Assembly: GCA_030602885.1 (NCBI GenBank)
Contig: JAUVYV010000008.1
Location: 27,618-91,617 of the forward strand
Direction: 5' to 3'
Length of the DNA: 64,000 nt
Origin: Phycisphaerales bacterium
GTDB lineage: Bacteria; Planctomycetota; Phycisphaerae; Sedimentisphaerales; Anaerobacaceae
Shown piece after piece: positions 16,639 through 25,836 of this stretch. The notes under the pieces were generated by a model, which saw only the letters and a list, made by a program, of their open reading frames with translations, had not been told where the DNA came from and searched no databases. A program made the position numbers and the translations under genes. Each line of letters begins with the position of its first letter. Positions within the stretch are counted from its first letter, which is position 1.

Positions 16639-18246
16639 ATGACAAAGAGATATTTGATTGTGATTTTAGCCGTGGCAGGTGCCGCCCTTGCGTTGCGCCT
16701 GCCGCGTTTGCAATTGCGTCCCATGCACGGCGACGAAGCCGTACACGCCTACAAGTTCGGCGAGCTTCTTAAAGACGGCTACTATCGCTACGACCCCCAT
16801 GAGTATCACGGCCCCACACTGCATTATTTCACCCTCATACCCGCCTGGCTCACCGGCCGGGATACCTATGCCTCACTGACCGAATTCACACTTCGCATCG
16901 TCCCGGTATTCTTCGGCCTTGCCCTTGTCCTGATGCCGCTGCTGCTTGTCAAAGGCATCGGAAGAAACGCAGCCGTCATCGCAGCAGCCCTGACCGCAGT
17001 CTCGCCGGCGTTTGTTTTCTACAGCCGATACTACGTTCACGAGATGCTGCTGGTTTGCTTTACCTTCGGCTCAATCGCGTGCGGTTACAGATACGCCGGG
17101 AGCCGCAAGATGGTCTGGGCCGTGCTGGCCGGCGCGTTTCTCGGCCTGATGCACGCCACCAAGGAGACCTTTATCATCGCTGTCGGCTCGATGCTCCTTG
17201 CATTATTCCTCACACTGCTCCTGCAGCGACGAAACGCAGGACCGCTCGGCGACTCATTGAAAAAAATCAAATGCGCACACCTCCTCGCCGCGCTCGCCGC
17301 CGCGGCCATTGTCTCCGCACTGCTGTTCTCCTCGTTTTTCACCAACCCCCAGGGCCTGCTCGATTCGGTCCGCACCTACTCTACGTATCTCGACCGCGCG
17401 GGCAGCAATCAGCTACATATTCATCCCTGGTACTATTATCTCAAGATGCTGCTCTATTCGCCAAACCACCCCAGCGGGCCGCCCTGGACTGAGGCCTTGG
17501 TGCTAATCCTGGCCGCTGTCGGCCTGGTATTTATCGCCGTCAGGAAAAAACTCGCCGTGAGTGGTTTTTCTTTTTTGAACTTTCTCGCCTTTTACACAGG
17601 TTTCATAACCCTAATATATTCGCTTATCCCGTACAAGACACCGTGGTGTCTTTTGAGCTTCTATCACGCGATGCTGCTGCTGGCAGGGGTGGGGACAGCG
17701 GCCATATTCAAGCTCGTGTCGCGACCGTTGGCGAGATTTGTATTGGCTTTTGCCCTGTCACTGGCCGTCCTCGATCTGCTCCTGCAGGCAGTGCTCTCGA
17801 ACTATGTCTTTTACGCCGACCACGCCAACCCATACGTCTATGCACACCCCACAGAAGATGTCTTCAAAATCACCCGGCGCGTTGAAGATATCTCCGCTGC
17901 ACATCCGGCACATCACCAAATGCCCATTGAAATCGTTGCCACCGACGCCGACTACTGGCCTCTGCCCTGGTATCTGCGTTCATTCGACAACGTCGGCTGG
18001 CGAAACAGTATCGACGAGATGCCAAGGACCGCACCGCTCGTCATCGCCTCACCGGATGTTGAAGATGCTCTCATAGCTAAGCTCTTCAACCTCGCACCGC
18101 CCGGCCGGAAAAATCTCTATCTGCCTCTCTTTGATACCTACATCTGGTTGCGGCCCGAAATCGAGCTCCGCGGATACATAACAAAAGACCTGCTCGACAA
18201 ATACAATCAGCTCGAAGCAGCCGAAATCCAGGAAGCTCAGAGATGA
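16639..18246 (+). CDS. Agl23-like (TIGR03663-type) GT39-family membrane protein
   Basis: A 535-residue polytopic membrane protein with about eleven hydrophobic segments. The first loop carries HGDEAVHA, the acidic motif of GT-C type glycosyltransferases, followed by YHGPTLHY. These features match proteins annotated as flippase activity-associated Agl23 or TIGR03663. Members use lipid-linked sugars at the membrane; the exact role in bacteria is not established. ATG 16639 is chosen because earlier codons overlap the lipoprotein gene. The stop overlaps the ATG of the ApbE gene by four bases, so the two are translationally coupled. Confidence 0.78.
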   Translation: MTKRYLIVILAVAGAALALRLPRLQLRPMHGDEAVHAYKFGELLKDGYYRYDPHEYHGPTLHYFTLIPAWLTGRDTYASLTEFTLRIVPVFFGLALVLMPLLLVKGIGRNAAVIAAALTAVSPAFVFYSRYYVHEMLLVCFTFGSIACGYRYAGSRKMVWAVLAGAFLGLMHATKETFIIAVGSMLLALFLTLLLQRRNAGPLGDSLKKIKCAHLLAALAAAAIVSALLFSSFFTNPQGLLDSVRTYSTYLDRAGSNQLHIHPWYYYLKMLLYSPNHPSGPPWTEALVLILAAVGLVFIAVRKKLAVSGFSFLNFLAFYTGFITLIYSLIPYKTPWCLLSFYHAMLLLAGVGTAAIFKLVSRPLARFVLAFALSLAVLDLLLQAVLSNYVFYADHANPYVYAHPTEDVFKITRRVEDISAAHPAHHQMPIEIVATDADYWPLPWYLRSFDNVGWRNSIDEMPRTAPLVIASPDVEDALIAKLFNLAPPGRKNLYLPLFDTYIWLRPEIELRGYITKDLLDKYNQLEAAEIQEAQR

Positions 18247-19226
18247 CCGAGACCCAATCAGATACCGGCTTTGCCGCCGGCGACTGGCGCTCGATACCGA
18301 ATCTGAAACGCTTCTCCCACGAGGCGATGGCAACGGTCTTCGACATCTTCATAGTCCACGAAGACCGCACCTACGCCGAACAGGCCGCCTGGGCCGCGTT
18401 TGATGAATGCGACCGCCTCGAAGCACAGCTCAGCCGATATATCCCGAACAGTGACATCTCAAGAATAAACGCCCTGGCCGCAAACGCGCCCCTTCGGGTC
18501 GGCCCCGATACATTCCACTGCCTCGCCGTCGGCATACGGATGTATCAGGAAACCGGCGGCGCCTTCGATGTCACCATCGGCTCAATCTTCGACTGCCGGC
18601 TCAATCCCGACAAAACCCCGCGGTCCCCATCGCAGCAGCAGCTCAAGCTCGCTCGAAGCCGAACCGGCTCGAACCTTATAAAACTAAATGAATCCGACCT
18701 CACCGTCACAGTTGCCGCCGTCGGCGTCCACATCGACCTCGGTGCAATCGGCAAGGGCTGCGCCGTTGACAAAATGGCCGAGCTCCTGCGTGAATGGGGC
18801 ATTGACAGCGCGGTAATCTCTGCCGGACGAAGCTCCGTGCTGCCTGTCGGCACGCCGCCCGCCCGGCCCGGCTGGCCCATAACCATCACCAACCCCCGCA
18901 ATATCAAACAGACCCTCGCACATCTCAACATCAAAGACCTCGCTCTCAGCGGCTCGGGCCTGAAAAAAGGACGGCACATCATAGACCCGCGTTCGGGCAG
19001 GCCCGTCGAAGCAAAAATCGCCGCCTGGGCATGCGCAAAAACCGCCGCCGAAGCCGATGCACTCTCGACCGCCTTTATGGTAATGTCACCCGACCGGACA
19101 AAGCAGTTCTGCTCCTCGCACCCCGACACACTTGCTGTCCTTGTCGTTGAAAAGGATTCCCCCAGTGAAGCAACTGACATACTGGCGTTCGGCCCGTGGG
19201 AAAATATAGGCCGGCTCGACTTCTGA
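18243..19226 (+). CDS. apbE: FAD:protein FMN transferase (ApbE)
   Basis: A 327-residue protein of the ApbE family, which covalently attaches FMN from FAD to threonines of flavoproteins such as NqrB/C and RnfD/G. Conserved parts are FDVTIGSIF, the FAD-site segment IDLGAIGKGCAVDKMAELL, and the C-terminal magnesium-site region ADALSTAFMVM followed by a short tail. No signal peptide or lipobox is seen, whereas most ApbE proteins are exported, so the start could be wrong or this copy works inside the cell. No obvious flavinylation target is nearby. The ATG overlaps the stop of the Agl23-like gene. Confidence 0.85.
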   Translation: MTETQSDTGFAAGDWRSIPNLKRFSHEAMATVFDIFIVHEDRTYAEQAAWAAFDECDRLEAQLSRYIPNSDISRINALAANAPLRVGPDTFHCLAVGIRMYQETGGAFDVTIGSIFDCRLNPDKTPRSPSQQQLKLARSRTGSNLIKLNESDLTVTVAAVGVHIDLGAIGKGCAVDKMAELLREWGIDSAVISAGRSSVLPVGTPPARPGWPITITNPRNIKQTLAHLNIKDLALSGSGLKKGRHIIDPRSGRPVEAKIAAWACAKTAAEADALSTAFMVMSPDRTKQFCSSHPDTLAVLVVEKDSPSEATDILAFGPWENIGRLDF

Positions 19227-19244
19227 CCGCTGCCCAGGCCGCAA

Positions 19245-19970
19245 TCACCCCCGCAGCGCCCTGCGTATCGCCAAAAGCTCGCCGAGTATCCGCCACACGC
19301 TGCGCCCCGGACTCAGCCGGCTGTCGCGGTCGCACGACCATTCAATCGCAAATTCCTTAATCCGATATCCCTCCCTCAACGCCCGAAGAATAATCTCCAC
19401 GTCGAACGCAAATCCGTCCGTGATGCACTCGCCGTAGAGTTCTCTCGCAACGTCCCCCTTATATACCTTGAACCCGCACTGAGTATCGGTGAGCTTGGCC
19501 GGCACTCTCATAAATAGAATCACGAACCAGTGAAACAGCTTCGAGCAGACGTGCCTGTAAAGACCCTGGTCTCGGATGATTCGCGTCTGCTCCAGCTTGC
19601 GCGAGCCGTGTGCTATGTCGCAGTCCCCGCTTTTCAGCATATCAAGGCCTCGAAGCATGTTCTCGTAAGGCACACAGCATCCGCTGTCGGCGAACATTAC
19701 GTATTCGCCGGTCGTGCGGCTCACACCGGTACGGATAGCGTGTCCCTTCCCTCGGTGCTGCTCGTTACCAATGACGCACAACACTGTCCCCGCCGGCAGC
19801 GCCTCTCTCTGCGCCTCAGCCGCTTCGCAGGTGCCGTCGCTGCTTCCGTCATCGACAACGACAATCTGGCCCTCGAAACCATTCGTGCTGAAGAACCGAG
19901 CCGCAGCTTTGATGTCCCCGGAAACCTTTGCTTCTTCCTTATATACCGGGATAACGATAGATATTCTCAT
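19245..19970 (-). CDS. Family 2 glycosyltransferase, dolichyl-phosphate-glucose synthase-like
   Basis: A 241-residue GT-A enzyme. It opens with ISIVIPVYKEE, has the nucleotide-sugar motif VVVDDGSSDGT and the metal-binding ADSGC region, then TDTQCGFKVYKG, a signature of the dolichyl-phosphate beta-glucosyltransferase-like group. It would transfer a sugar from a nucleotide donor to a polyprenyl phosphate at the inner face of the membrane. Such products feed GT-C enzymes like the convergently placed Agl23-like protein at 16639, a possible functional link. It lies 57 bases after folC on the same strand. Confidence 0.82.
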   Translation of the reverse strand: MRISIVIPVYKEEAKVSGDIKAAARFFSTNGFEGQIVVVDDGSSDGTCEAAEAQREALPAGTVLCVIGNEQHRGKGHAIRTGVSRTTGEYVMFADSGCCVPYENMLRGLDMLKSGDCDIAHGSRKLEQTRIIRDQGLYRHVCSKLFHWFVILFMRVPAKLTDTQCGFKVYKGDVARELYGECITDGFAFDVEIILRALREGYRIKEFAIEWSCDRDSRLSPGRSVWRILGELLAIRRALRG

Positions 19971-20027
19971 TCGCCTTCTTTCCGATTCGGCAGGAACCGC
20001 TTCGCTGGGGTCTTGAATTCGGCGTGA

Positions 20028-21449
20028 TTAAATTTTCTTAAAGCGCATCTTCGCCTGGCCGATGAGGTAGAAGCTGCCCGTTATACAAATCAGGTCCTCC
20101 TTGCCGATGGCGCTTTGCGCAAGTCGTAGTGCCTCGCCAAGATTCAGCGCCGTCTGGCACATTTTGCCGCTGATGGCACTGTACATTTCGGCCAGATCAT
20201 CGGGGCTCATTGCCTTTGCCGAGCTGCTCCGCGTAAATACGACCTTGTCGGCCCCGTATCGAAGCTCTCTGAGCATTCCCTCAACGTCCTTGTCCCGATT
20301 ACATCCGAAAATAACGACCATCGAATCGTACGGAATGTTTTGGCCGGTAGCATACACCAGGGCACGGATGCTCGCAGCGTTGTGAGCGCCGTCTATCATT
20401 ATGCGAGGGTCTTCGCAAATCATCTCCATCCGGCCTGCGAGCTTCACACTCGAAAGACCTTTCATCGCCTTCTCTGAGTCAATCTCAAAGCCGCTGACCT
20501 TGAGCTTGTCCAGCATCGCAAGCGCAAGCCCGCAGTTAATCGCCTGATGTATCCCATGCAGGGGAACACGCAGATGCTCAAACTTGCTCGTAGCCGTCGT
20601 AAGACATATCCTGTTGTGAGGCCCGTCCTTCGCTGACGTCTCGAACCGATGCGAGAAATCGATGTCATCGCCCGTGACGCTCAGGGGCGCCTTTACGCTC
20701 GCCGCCTGCGACTTGAGAACGCGCATCGCTGCCGGGTCCTGCTGGACCGTCACCACAGGAACGCCGCGCTTCATAACACCGGCTTTTTCCATAGCTATCT
20801 TGTCTATCGTCTCGCCTAATTGCTGGTGATGGTCGATGCTCAAGCTTGTTATCCCGACGACCCTCGGCTTGATTACATTTGTGCTGTCGAGCCGCCCTCC
20901 CAGACCTGTCTCGATGACCGCTATGTCGATTCCAACATCTGCGAAGTGCATGAACGCCACCGCTGTCAGAATCTCAAAGAAGGTGGGCCCCCCACTGTTG
21001 GCAGACAGCTTCTCTACGGGCGCGTAAACGCGATTCAGCAGCCCCAGCATCTGAGACCTCGTGATTTGCTTGGAGTTGACCACGATGCGCTCGTGCAAAT
21101 GGACGACGTGCGGCGACGTATATAGGCCGACATTGTACCCGTTGGCCTCCAGCATCCTTGCTAACATCGTCGCAGTGCTGCCTTTACCTTTTGTACCGGC
21201 TATATGAACTGTATCGATTTTTTTGTGGGGATTGCCCAAAAGCGTCAGCAGCTTCTGCATTCGCTTCAGGTTAAACGTATCGACATTGTACCGCAGATGC
21301 CTCTCCTGCTCGTAATCCGTCTTCCCTCGCAGGTACGCCATCGCCTGTTCATACGTCCTGAACGGCTTTTTTGACCTGACGGAGGCAACTTTGGATGAGC
21401 GGTTTGTCGTACGTTTCTTCCGAGTTTTACGCACCGTGCTTTTTGCCAT
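20028..21449 (-). CDS. folC: Folylpolyglutamate synthase / dihydrofolate synthase
   Basis: A 473-residue Mur-ligase-family enzyme. The ATP loop GTKGKGSTATML is followed by LYTSPHVVHLHERI, both diagnostic for FolC. ETGLGGRLDSTN and the SIDHHQQLG segment supply the metal and folate site, and the C-terminal domain holds IDGAHN. It adds glutamate to dihydropteroate and/or tetrahydrofolate. An N-terminal basic extension of about 30 residues (KSTVRKTRKKRTTNR) is unusual for FolC. ATG 21449 is chosen over a start seven codons earlier. A probable two-gene operon with the glycosyltransferase. Confidence 0.9.
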   Translation of the reverse strand: MAKSTVRKTRKKRTTNRSSKVASVRSKKPFRTYEQAMAYLRGKTDYEQERHLRYNVDTFNLKRMQKLLTLLGNPHKKIDTVHIAGTKGKGSTATMLARMLEANGYNVGLYTSPHVVHLHERIVVNSKQITRSQMLGLLNRVYAPVEKLSANSGGPTFFEILTAVAFMHFADVGIDIAVIETGLGGRLDSTNVIKPRVVGITSLSIDHHQQLGETIDKIAMEKAGVMKRGVPVVTVQQDPAAMRVLKSQAASVKAPLSVTGDDIDFSHRFETSAKDGPHNRICLTTATSKFEHLRVPLHGIHQAINCGLALAMLDKLKVSGFEIDSEKAMKGLSSVKLAGRMEMICEDPRIMIDGAHNAASIRALVYATGQNIPYDSMVVIFGCNRDKDVEGMLRELRYGADKVVFTRSSSAKAMSPDDLAEMYSAISGKMCQTALNLGEALRLAQSAIGKEDLICITGSFYLIGQAKMRFKKI

Positions 21450-22048
21450 AGACACTGTAATATACCACAAATCACCCCTCCCTGCAATCTTAACGCCCTG
21501 ACAACTGACAAAAAAATAATATCATTACAATATCTTGTGCTCAACCCCTTATAAAACCACAACTTACAGAACACAAACTTTCCTGCAGCACCGGCCAATC
21601 CGCACTGGTACTATTAGCAATTCTTCACAAACTATTAGCCATACTTATACTAATAGGTGTCTTACCTGCTTTTCTCCCCTATACCCTTCTTAATACGCCC
21701 TCAAAGCCAAAAAGTTCGCCCCAACCCCCAAAACCACCCCCGCAGGCGACTATTTCGCCCGTTCGTGGCATGGGCATCCCGCCCATGCATCGTGGCACGG
21801 CCGTCCCGGCCGTGAACCACCCCTCACATTGAAACATCTCAACCCAAATAGAAAATCGTCAATCGAAAATCGTAAATTAACAATCCCCCCCTCACCGAAC
21901 AGCCGTTTCGATACGAGAAGAACTGTTTAAGTAAAAGAGAGGAAACAACTGGCCAGCCCCTGCTTATCGGGGCTGTGGCTTTGAAAAATCCCCACTAAAG
22001 ACCATTTAAAAAACGCGACCCTTACGTTATCATATCCTCCGAACCGAA
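21450..22048. other. Repeat-containing intergenic region
   Basis: About 600 bases without a supported gene. It holds two tandem palindromic elements at 21769-21814, short AT-rich direct repeats of GAAAATCGT around 21850-21883, and a GC-rich hairpin at 21956-21980 (AGCCCC with GGGGCT). The rest shows nothing recognisable. Confidence 0.6.
21764..21815. repeat. Two tandem dispersed palindromic repeats
   Basis: CATGGGC, five bases, GCCCATG (21769-21787) and CACGGCC, five bases, GGCCGTG (21796-21814), each preceded by CGTGG. The first belongs to the same family as the hairpin at 36605-36628 read in reverse (consensus GTGGCAYGGGCATCC), so it is a dispersed intergenic repeat. Confidence 0.65.
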
Positions 22049-22297
22049 ATGAAACTCTTATACCTCACAAAAATTATTATCTATGCGGCGGCAGGTCCTC
22101 TCTTCCTGCTCTCCTTCGCCGCATATCTCTACACCAACTGGAAAATGAAGAAAGGATATGACCCCGACCTCGACGACTACCACTTTGAATTCGAGGACAC
22201 CCACCCCGCCATCGAAAAATACGAGAAGCACTCGAAAATCTCCCTTACCATCGCATGCCTGGCCGCCCTGCTCTTGTTCATTGCAATAGCACTCTAA
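22049..22297 (+). CDS. Small membrane protein with two helices
   Basis: An 82-residue protein with a hydrophobic helix at each end (residues about 6-25 and 64-81) and a charged middle rich in Asp, Glu, His and Lys. I do not recognise it. No clear Shine-Dalgarno sequence precedes the ATG. It stands alone on the plus strand, facing a minus-strand cluster of small proteins. It may be real given its two clean helices, but the support is thin. Confidence 0.5.
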   Translation: MKLLYLTKIIIYAAAGPLFLLSFAAYLYTNWKMKKGYDPDLDDYHFEFEDTHPAIEKYEKHSKISLTIACLAALLLFIAIAL

Positions 22298-22330
22298 ACC
22301 GCAACTTACCGGCCGAATCGTTATCTCGCC

Positions 22331-22367
22331 AAAAAAAAAACAATTGGCAACCGTAAGTCGCCAATTG
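22331..22367 (-). terminator. Intrinsic terminator of the small secretion-like gene
   Basis: On the minus strand CAATTGGC and GCCAATTG form an 8-bp stem followed by ten T. It lies about 60 bases after the stop of the gene at 22429-22782. Confidence 0.85.
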
Positions 22368-22428
22368 TAACTCCCATCTCCTGCCCACGGGCTGTTATAT
22401 GCACATCACCCCGGGAAAACCGCCCTGC

Positions 22429-22782
22429 TTAGGAATCCGCCTTGCCCTTCCTCTTCCACCACTCCGGCTTCGCCACCTCCTGTACCCCCTGCTTCCATCG
22501 TTTCCCGTGTTTCTCGAACTCAACCTTATCGCTGTTTATCTTCACGATCTTCACGTCGTGTATAGTGTCACCCTCGTGAAGCACCTGGTCCTCCATCAGC
22601 ATCAGCGGCTCGTCGTCGCAATAAAGTATCGCCGTCACCACACCATACTTCGGCTGCGGCTTCTCATAACCCTCCTTCGGCTCGGTCTTCTTGCTCGAAC
22701 CCTTCATCGCGACCTTATAGCCGAGCATCCCGCATACCACTATCATCGCAAGCAACAGCCATTTCAGCGTGTTCTTGTCCAT
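22429..22782 (-). CDS. Small anchored protein resembling GspC/PilP-type secretion components
   Basis: A 117-residue protein with an N-terminal membrane helix (WLLLAMIVVCGMLGYKV), a short charged linker and a small beta-rich domain (YGVVTAILYCDDEPLMLMED, then LHEGDTIHDVKIVKI). The pattern of anchor, linker and a domain with a short beta-hairpin ending in a KVEFEKHGKRW strand recalls the pilot or connector proteins of type II secretion and type IV pili (GspC/PilP). The similarity is by eye and weak. It is ended by a strong terminator and may be the last gene of the minus-strand cluster, though a 340-base gap separates it from the next gene. Confidence 0.55.
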   Translation of the reverse strand: MDKNTLKWLLLAMIVVCGMLGYKVAMKGSSKKTEPKEGYEKPQPKYGVVTAILYCDDEPLMLMEDQVLHEGDTIHDVKIVKINSDKVEFEKHGKRWKQGVQEVAKPEWWKRKGKADS

Positions 22783-23122
22783 AGTTCTATATAACCCTCG
22801 CTTCGTGTCCCCAAAGCCCGCAATCTGCTATGTCAAACTCGGCCTCAACCATTCAACTTCCACCTTGTCTCGCCTCGTCGCAGGAGTCAGCTCGGCTCGC
22901 AAACCCCTCACGCACCGCCCAGTCCAACAAAAAACTTTTCGGCACTTCTCCTGCCCCTCTTAACTCGCAATTCCCGCACCCGACCGATAATATCTCCTCA
23001 CCCAACGTCCGAAAAACAGCCGACCTTGACCCCGCTTAGAAAATGCCCCACCGTGTGTCTTCAACCTCTGATGTAATTATAGTATAGAATAAAATCTCCC
23101 AATCTCTAAACCGCTGGCCGAA
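22783..23122. other. Intergenic region, nothing recognised
   Basis: 340 C-rich bases between two minus-strand genes. I see no open frame with coding character, hairpin terminator, tRNA or consensus promoter. Confidence 0.5.
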
Positions 23123-23638
23123 CTATCGTACAATCTCTTCGATAGCCCGTGCTGCCACATAATCAGGCAGCTTCCGCAACGCCGGCCTACCCTCATAGCC
23201 CGATATTATGCTTCTGTCCGGATATGCACCCAGCTCCCTGATAAGTTCTTCCGCCAGTTCCCGCAGCCGCTCATCCGACATCCCCACCTCTGCCCTCACC
23301 CTCGCCGCCGTCAGAAGCTCTTCATACTCACCCTTCGCCTCATACCAGTCCAGCTCAAGTTCAAGCTCACCCGCCCTTTTTCTCACTGCCCGCTCAAAAG
23401 TATATTGAATCCCGATTGGGTTATAGGCCTCTATCCGCTCCTCCAAAAATGCCACACAGGCATCCCTGTATGCCTCGTACTTCTCGTCGTCAAACCCCCC
23501 TTTACTCTCCCTCGCCGCCTCCTGCTTCAAAAGCTTATCCACTCTCCCTTCCAATACACTCCTGTTAGCCACCAGCTCCTCATGCAATCTCTCCCAGTAC
23601 GCCCTCAAAAGCAAAGCCGCCTCACCCATCCCCGCCAT
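23123..23638 (-). CDS. Uncharacterised charged helical protein
   Basis: A 171-residue protein, almost entirely charged and helical, with long Glu/Arg/Leu-rich segments suggesting coiled coil. There is no signal peptide or membrane segment. Its start overlaps the end of the preceding gene (23622-24272) by 17 bases, so the two are probably translated together. I recognise no family. The overlap with a protein carrying the duplicated domain suggests a partner in the same unknown process. Confidence 0.55.
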   Translation of the reverse strand: MAGMGEAALLLRAYWERLHEELVANRSVLEGRVDKLLKQEAARESKGGFDDEKYEAYRDACVAFLEERIEAYNPIGIQYTFERAVRKRAGELELELDWYEAKGEYEELLTAARVRAEVGMSDERLRELAEELIRELGAYPDRSIISGYEGRPALRKLPDYVAARAIEEIVR

Positions 23639-24272
23639 CCCCGCTTCTCACCGCCGCTTCGGCCCGACTCTGCTCTTCGCCACCACCGCCGGTCCTTCTC
23701 GCCAGCTCCTCCAGCGCTTCACACTGTATCACCTTCCCGTAAAGATGCCCCTCATCCACCACATACACCTTTAGCGCCTCGCTGCTCACCCTGCCAAGCT
23801 CCCCACGACGAACAAGCTCCTCAAAGCCCATCCTCCGCATCGATACATCCCGCTCGTCACTCCCGTCCGTATCTTCAATCACACCAACCAGAAAATCCCG
23901 CCCTAACAGCTCCGTCCCGCCCCCCAGGTCCTTCCCCACCTTACCCCATTTCATCTCCTTTTTGTCACTCGCCGCAAAACCAGACCCCGCCAATCTATTG
24001 AACGTCCTCTCCTTTACCCTCTCAACCAGGCCGACAAGCCACTTCTCCTTGCCCTCCCGAATCACCCTCATCAACCGCTCCCGGCGACTACGCCCTCTTC
24101 CATACCTGCCGTGATAACCTCTCTGCACCTTAAATCCTCTCACTCTCGTCTTTACCACACCATACACCGCCCACGCCGTCACTACTATCACTAACACAAG
24201 CAGTGACATCCACAGCGTATCCTCTCCGTCACTCGCCGCAAGAATCACTTGTCCCGGACACAACCTCACCAT
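23622..24272 (-). CDS. Membrane-anchored protein with duplicated unknown domain
   Basis: A 216-residue protein with one membrane helix near residues 20-40 (LWMSLLVLVIVVTAW), a very basic Arg/Gly-rich segment, and a C-terminal domain of about 75 residues. That domain is shared with the gene at 24391-24771: both contain DFL-GVIE, DVSMR, a short helix, and YVVD/YAVD followed by LYGK-IQC and an ARR/TRR end. I know no name for this domain. The shorter neighbour carries it without a membrane anchor, so this looks like a duplicated pair of soluble and anchored forms. The 3' end overlaps the next gene by 17 bases. Confidence 0.6.
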   Translation of the reverse strand: MVRLCPGQVILAASDGEDTLWMSLLVLVIVVTAWAVYGVVKTRVRGFKVQRGYHGRYGRGRSRRERLMRVIREGKEKWLVGLVERVKERTFNRLAGSGFAASDKKEMKWGKVGKDLGGGTELLGRDFLVGVIEDTDGSDERDVSMRRMGFEELVRRGELGRVSSEALKVYVVDEGHLYGKVIQCEALEELARRTGGGGEEQSRAEAAVRSGDGGDG

Positions 24273-24390
24273 ACCCCCACAAAACTTTTCCCCCTCTCAA
24301 TCGAAATGCAGTTACACCACAACCGGCTCCTTCCAATCATGCTGCCCACGGGCCCTGCCTTACACCTCCTCACCCGCTCCTCCACCAATC

Positions 24391-24771
24391 CTAACTCTTC
24401 GACGTAGTCCGACGCGTCAGTTCCGTCATCGCCGCGCACTGAATATCCTTCCCGTACAGCCGACCCGAATCTACCGCATAAACCGTCAGTGCCTTGCTGT
24501 CCATCTCGCTCTGCTGACCACGCCGCAAAACCTCGTTGAACGTCACCTTACGCATCGAAACGTCGTTCTTGTCCGTCCCCCCGGTACTCTCAATTACCCC
24601 TAACAGAAAATCCAGCTCTAACATCTCCATGCCGCCCGCCAGATTCCTCGCGCCCTTGCCCTTCACTACTGAATCTTCACCCATATTTGCACCTGCTCCA
24701 CCTAATTCCACTATCTTCGTATTCGTACTCTTCTTCGTTTCGCTCTTTTTGTCCGCCACACCCCACGCCAT
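24391..24771 (-). CDS. Soluble paralogue of the duplicated unknown domain
   Basis: A 126-residue protein without signal or membrane helix. After a Lys/Thr-rich start it consists mainly of the domain shared with 23622-24272: DFLLGVIE, DVSMRKVTF, then YAVDSGRLYGKDIQC. Conservation is concentrated in that block, as expected for a real domain rather than chance. It is upstream of its paralogue on the same strand with 118 bases between. Function unknown. Confidence 0.6.
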   Translation of the reverse strand: MAWGVADKKSETKKSTNTKIVELGGAGANMGEDSVVKGKGARNLAGGMEMLELDFLLGVIESTGGTDKNDVSMRKVTFNEVLRRGQQSEMDSKALTVYAVDSGRLYGKDIQCAAMTELTRRTTSKS

Positions 24772-25068
24772 ATCTTAACCTCCTGCCCGAACAGGGCCTA
24801 CAACTTCTTGCCGCTCACAACCTTGCCCAAACTCCTTCCCCCACGTCACACGCCATACCGCTTATACACCCACATCCTCCGAATGTCAAGCGCCTCTCTC
24901 CCCGAATCCTCCCCACTGCACCGCCGACCCAATTTCTCTCCTCCGCGCAAAAAAAAGACTGACGGCCGCCAACGACCGTCAGTCGTACTTCCTCCCAATT
25001 CCCTTTTGCACTGACAGCAAATACGATATCGTATTACTTATTACACGCTACAAAGGCAGAAAAGGCCC
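24772..25068. other. Intergenic region with terminator and palindrome
   Basis: 297 bases between the PilZ gene and the soluble paralogue, both on the minus strand. It holds the PilZ terminator (24949-24984) and a perfect 16-bp palindrome, AATACGATATCGTATT, at 25020-25035. Nothing else is recognised. Confidence 0.5.
24949..24984 (-). terminator. Intrinsic terminator of the PilZ gene
   Basis: On the minus strand GACTGACGGTC pairs with GGCCGTCAGTC (one G-U) and is followed by eight T. It lies about 85 bases downstream of the PilZ stop codon. Confidence 0.85.
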
Positions 25069-25395
25069 TCACCCTTCCACTTTATCGAACGCAATTCCAA
25101 CACCTATCGTCGCATCATTCACCATCCGGCCACGGTCCACACGCACAACGCGCCCGCTCTTTATCCTCGCAAAGCCCCCCTTCTCCTTCGCCAAATCCAT
25201 CGTACGCGGGAAGTTCACCTCAACGATGTGCCCTGCCCGAACCGGCGTAGCCACCCCAACACGAACGAATACACCAGTCTTACTGATGTTCGCGCTCCTG
25301 CCGTTAAAGAAACGATTCGCATCAGGAAGCCAGATACTCACAGGCCACGACAACTGCGTTCTTGCATTCTTGCGCTGCTCAACTAACGTTTCCAT
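25069..25395 (-). CDS. PilZ domain protein
   Basis: A 108-residue protein consisting of one PilZ domain, a receptor for the second messenger cyclic di-GMP. The N-terminal basic segment QRKNARTQL stands for the RxxxR motif and GRSANISKTGVFVRV for the D/NxSxxG motif, which reads NISKTG here. The rest is the usual beta barrel ending in IGVGIAFDKVEG. It has no effector domain of its own. It precedes the cluster of unknown small proteins on the same strand, but its terminator separates them, so a shared function is only a possibility. Confidence 0.8.
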   Translation of the reverse strand: METLVEQRKNARTQLSWPVSIWLPDANRFFNGRSANISKTGVFVRVGVATPVRAGHIVEVNFPRTMDLAKEKGGFARIKSGRVVRVDRGRMVNDATIGVGIAFDKVEG

Positions 25396-25599
25396 GTCTT
25401 GCTCCTGTTATTGCGGTCCATCAATGCTCACTTCATCGGCAATGTTAATTTGGGTATATTAGCATATTTAGGCAAAATACCACACTTCCCACAAAAATTT
25501 TCCCCGATTCTCTTTTCTCCCGGAATCCCAACTCTCTTATAGGACCTTCACGTTTGGCGGGCGGAGACCCCTCAAATGTTTAGCCCTCGAACCCTGGCG

Positions 25600-25761
25600 A
25601 ATCTGCTTTGAGCAGATTTGAAAGGCGTTCGGGGGTTGCCTACGTGAGGAATGCTTATTGTCATTCCCGCGAAAGCGGGAATCCACTTCATAATTCGATA
25701 TTCCCTCCGTCATTGCGAGGCGGAGCCGAAGCAATCTTTTGTCACCTCGAGCGCAGTCGAG
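25600..25761. repeat. Cluster of four dispersed palindromic repeats
   Basis: In order: AATCTGCT/AGCAGATT around TTG (25600-25618); ATTCCCGC/GCGGGAAT around GAAA (25663-25682); ATTGC/GCAAT enclosing a GC-rich core (25712-25735); CTCGA/TCGAG around GCGCAG (25746-25761). Elements of these types recur in intergenic DNA of many environmental bacterial genomes. Here they stand side by side, as if successive copies inserted at one spot. Confidence 0.65.
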
Positions 25762-25836
25762 AGGTCTATTCTTTTCCGTCATTGCCAGGAGCAAGGCGGA
25801 TTAACGCGGATAACGCAGAGACAAGAAGGCCCTTGG

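Noticed and set aside
21956..21980. GC-rich hairpin before the small membrane protein, considered as riboswitch
   Set aside because: Too short and without conserved ligand-binding elements of any class I know.
25069..25395. PilZ protein as member of the small-protein cluster operon
   Set aside because: A strong terminator lies between it and the next gene.
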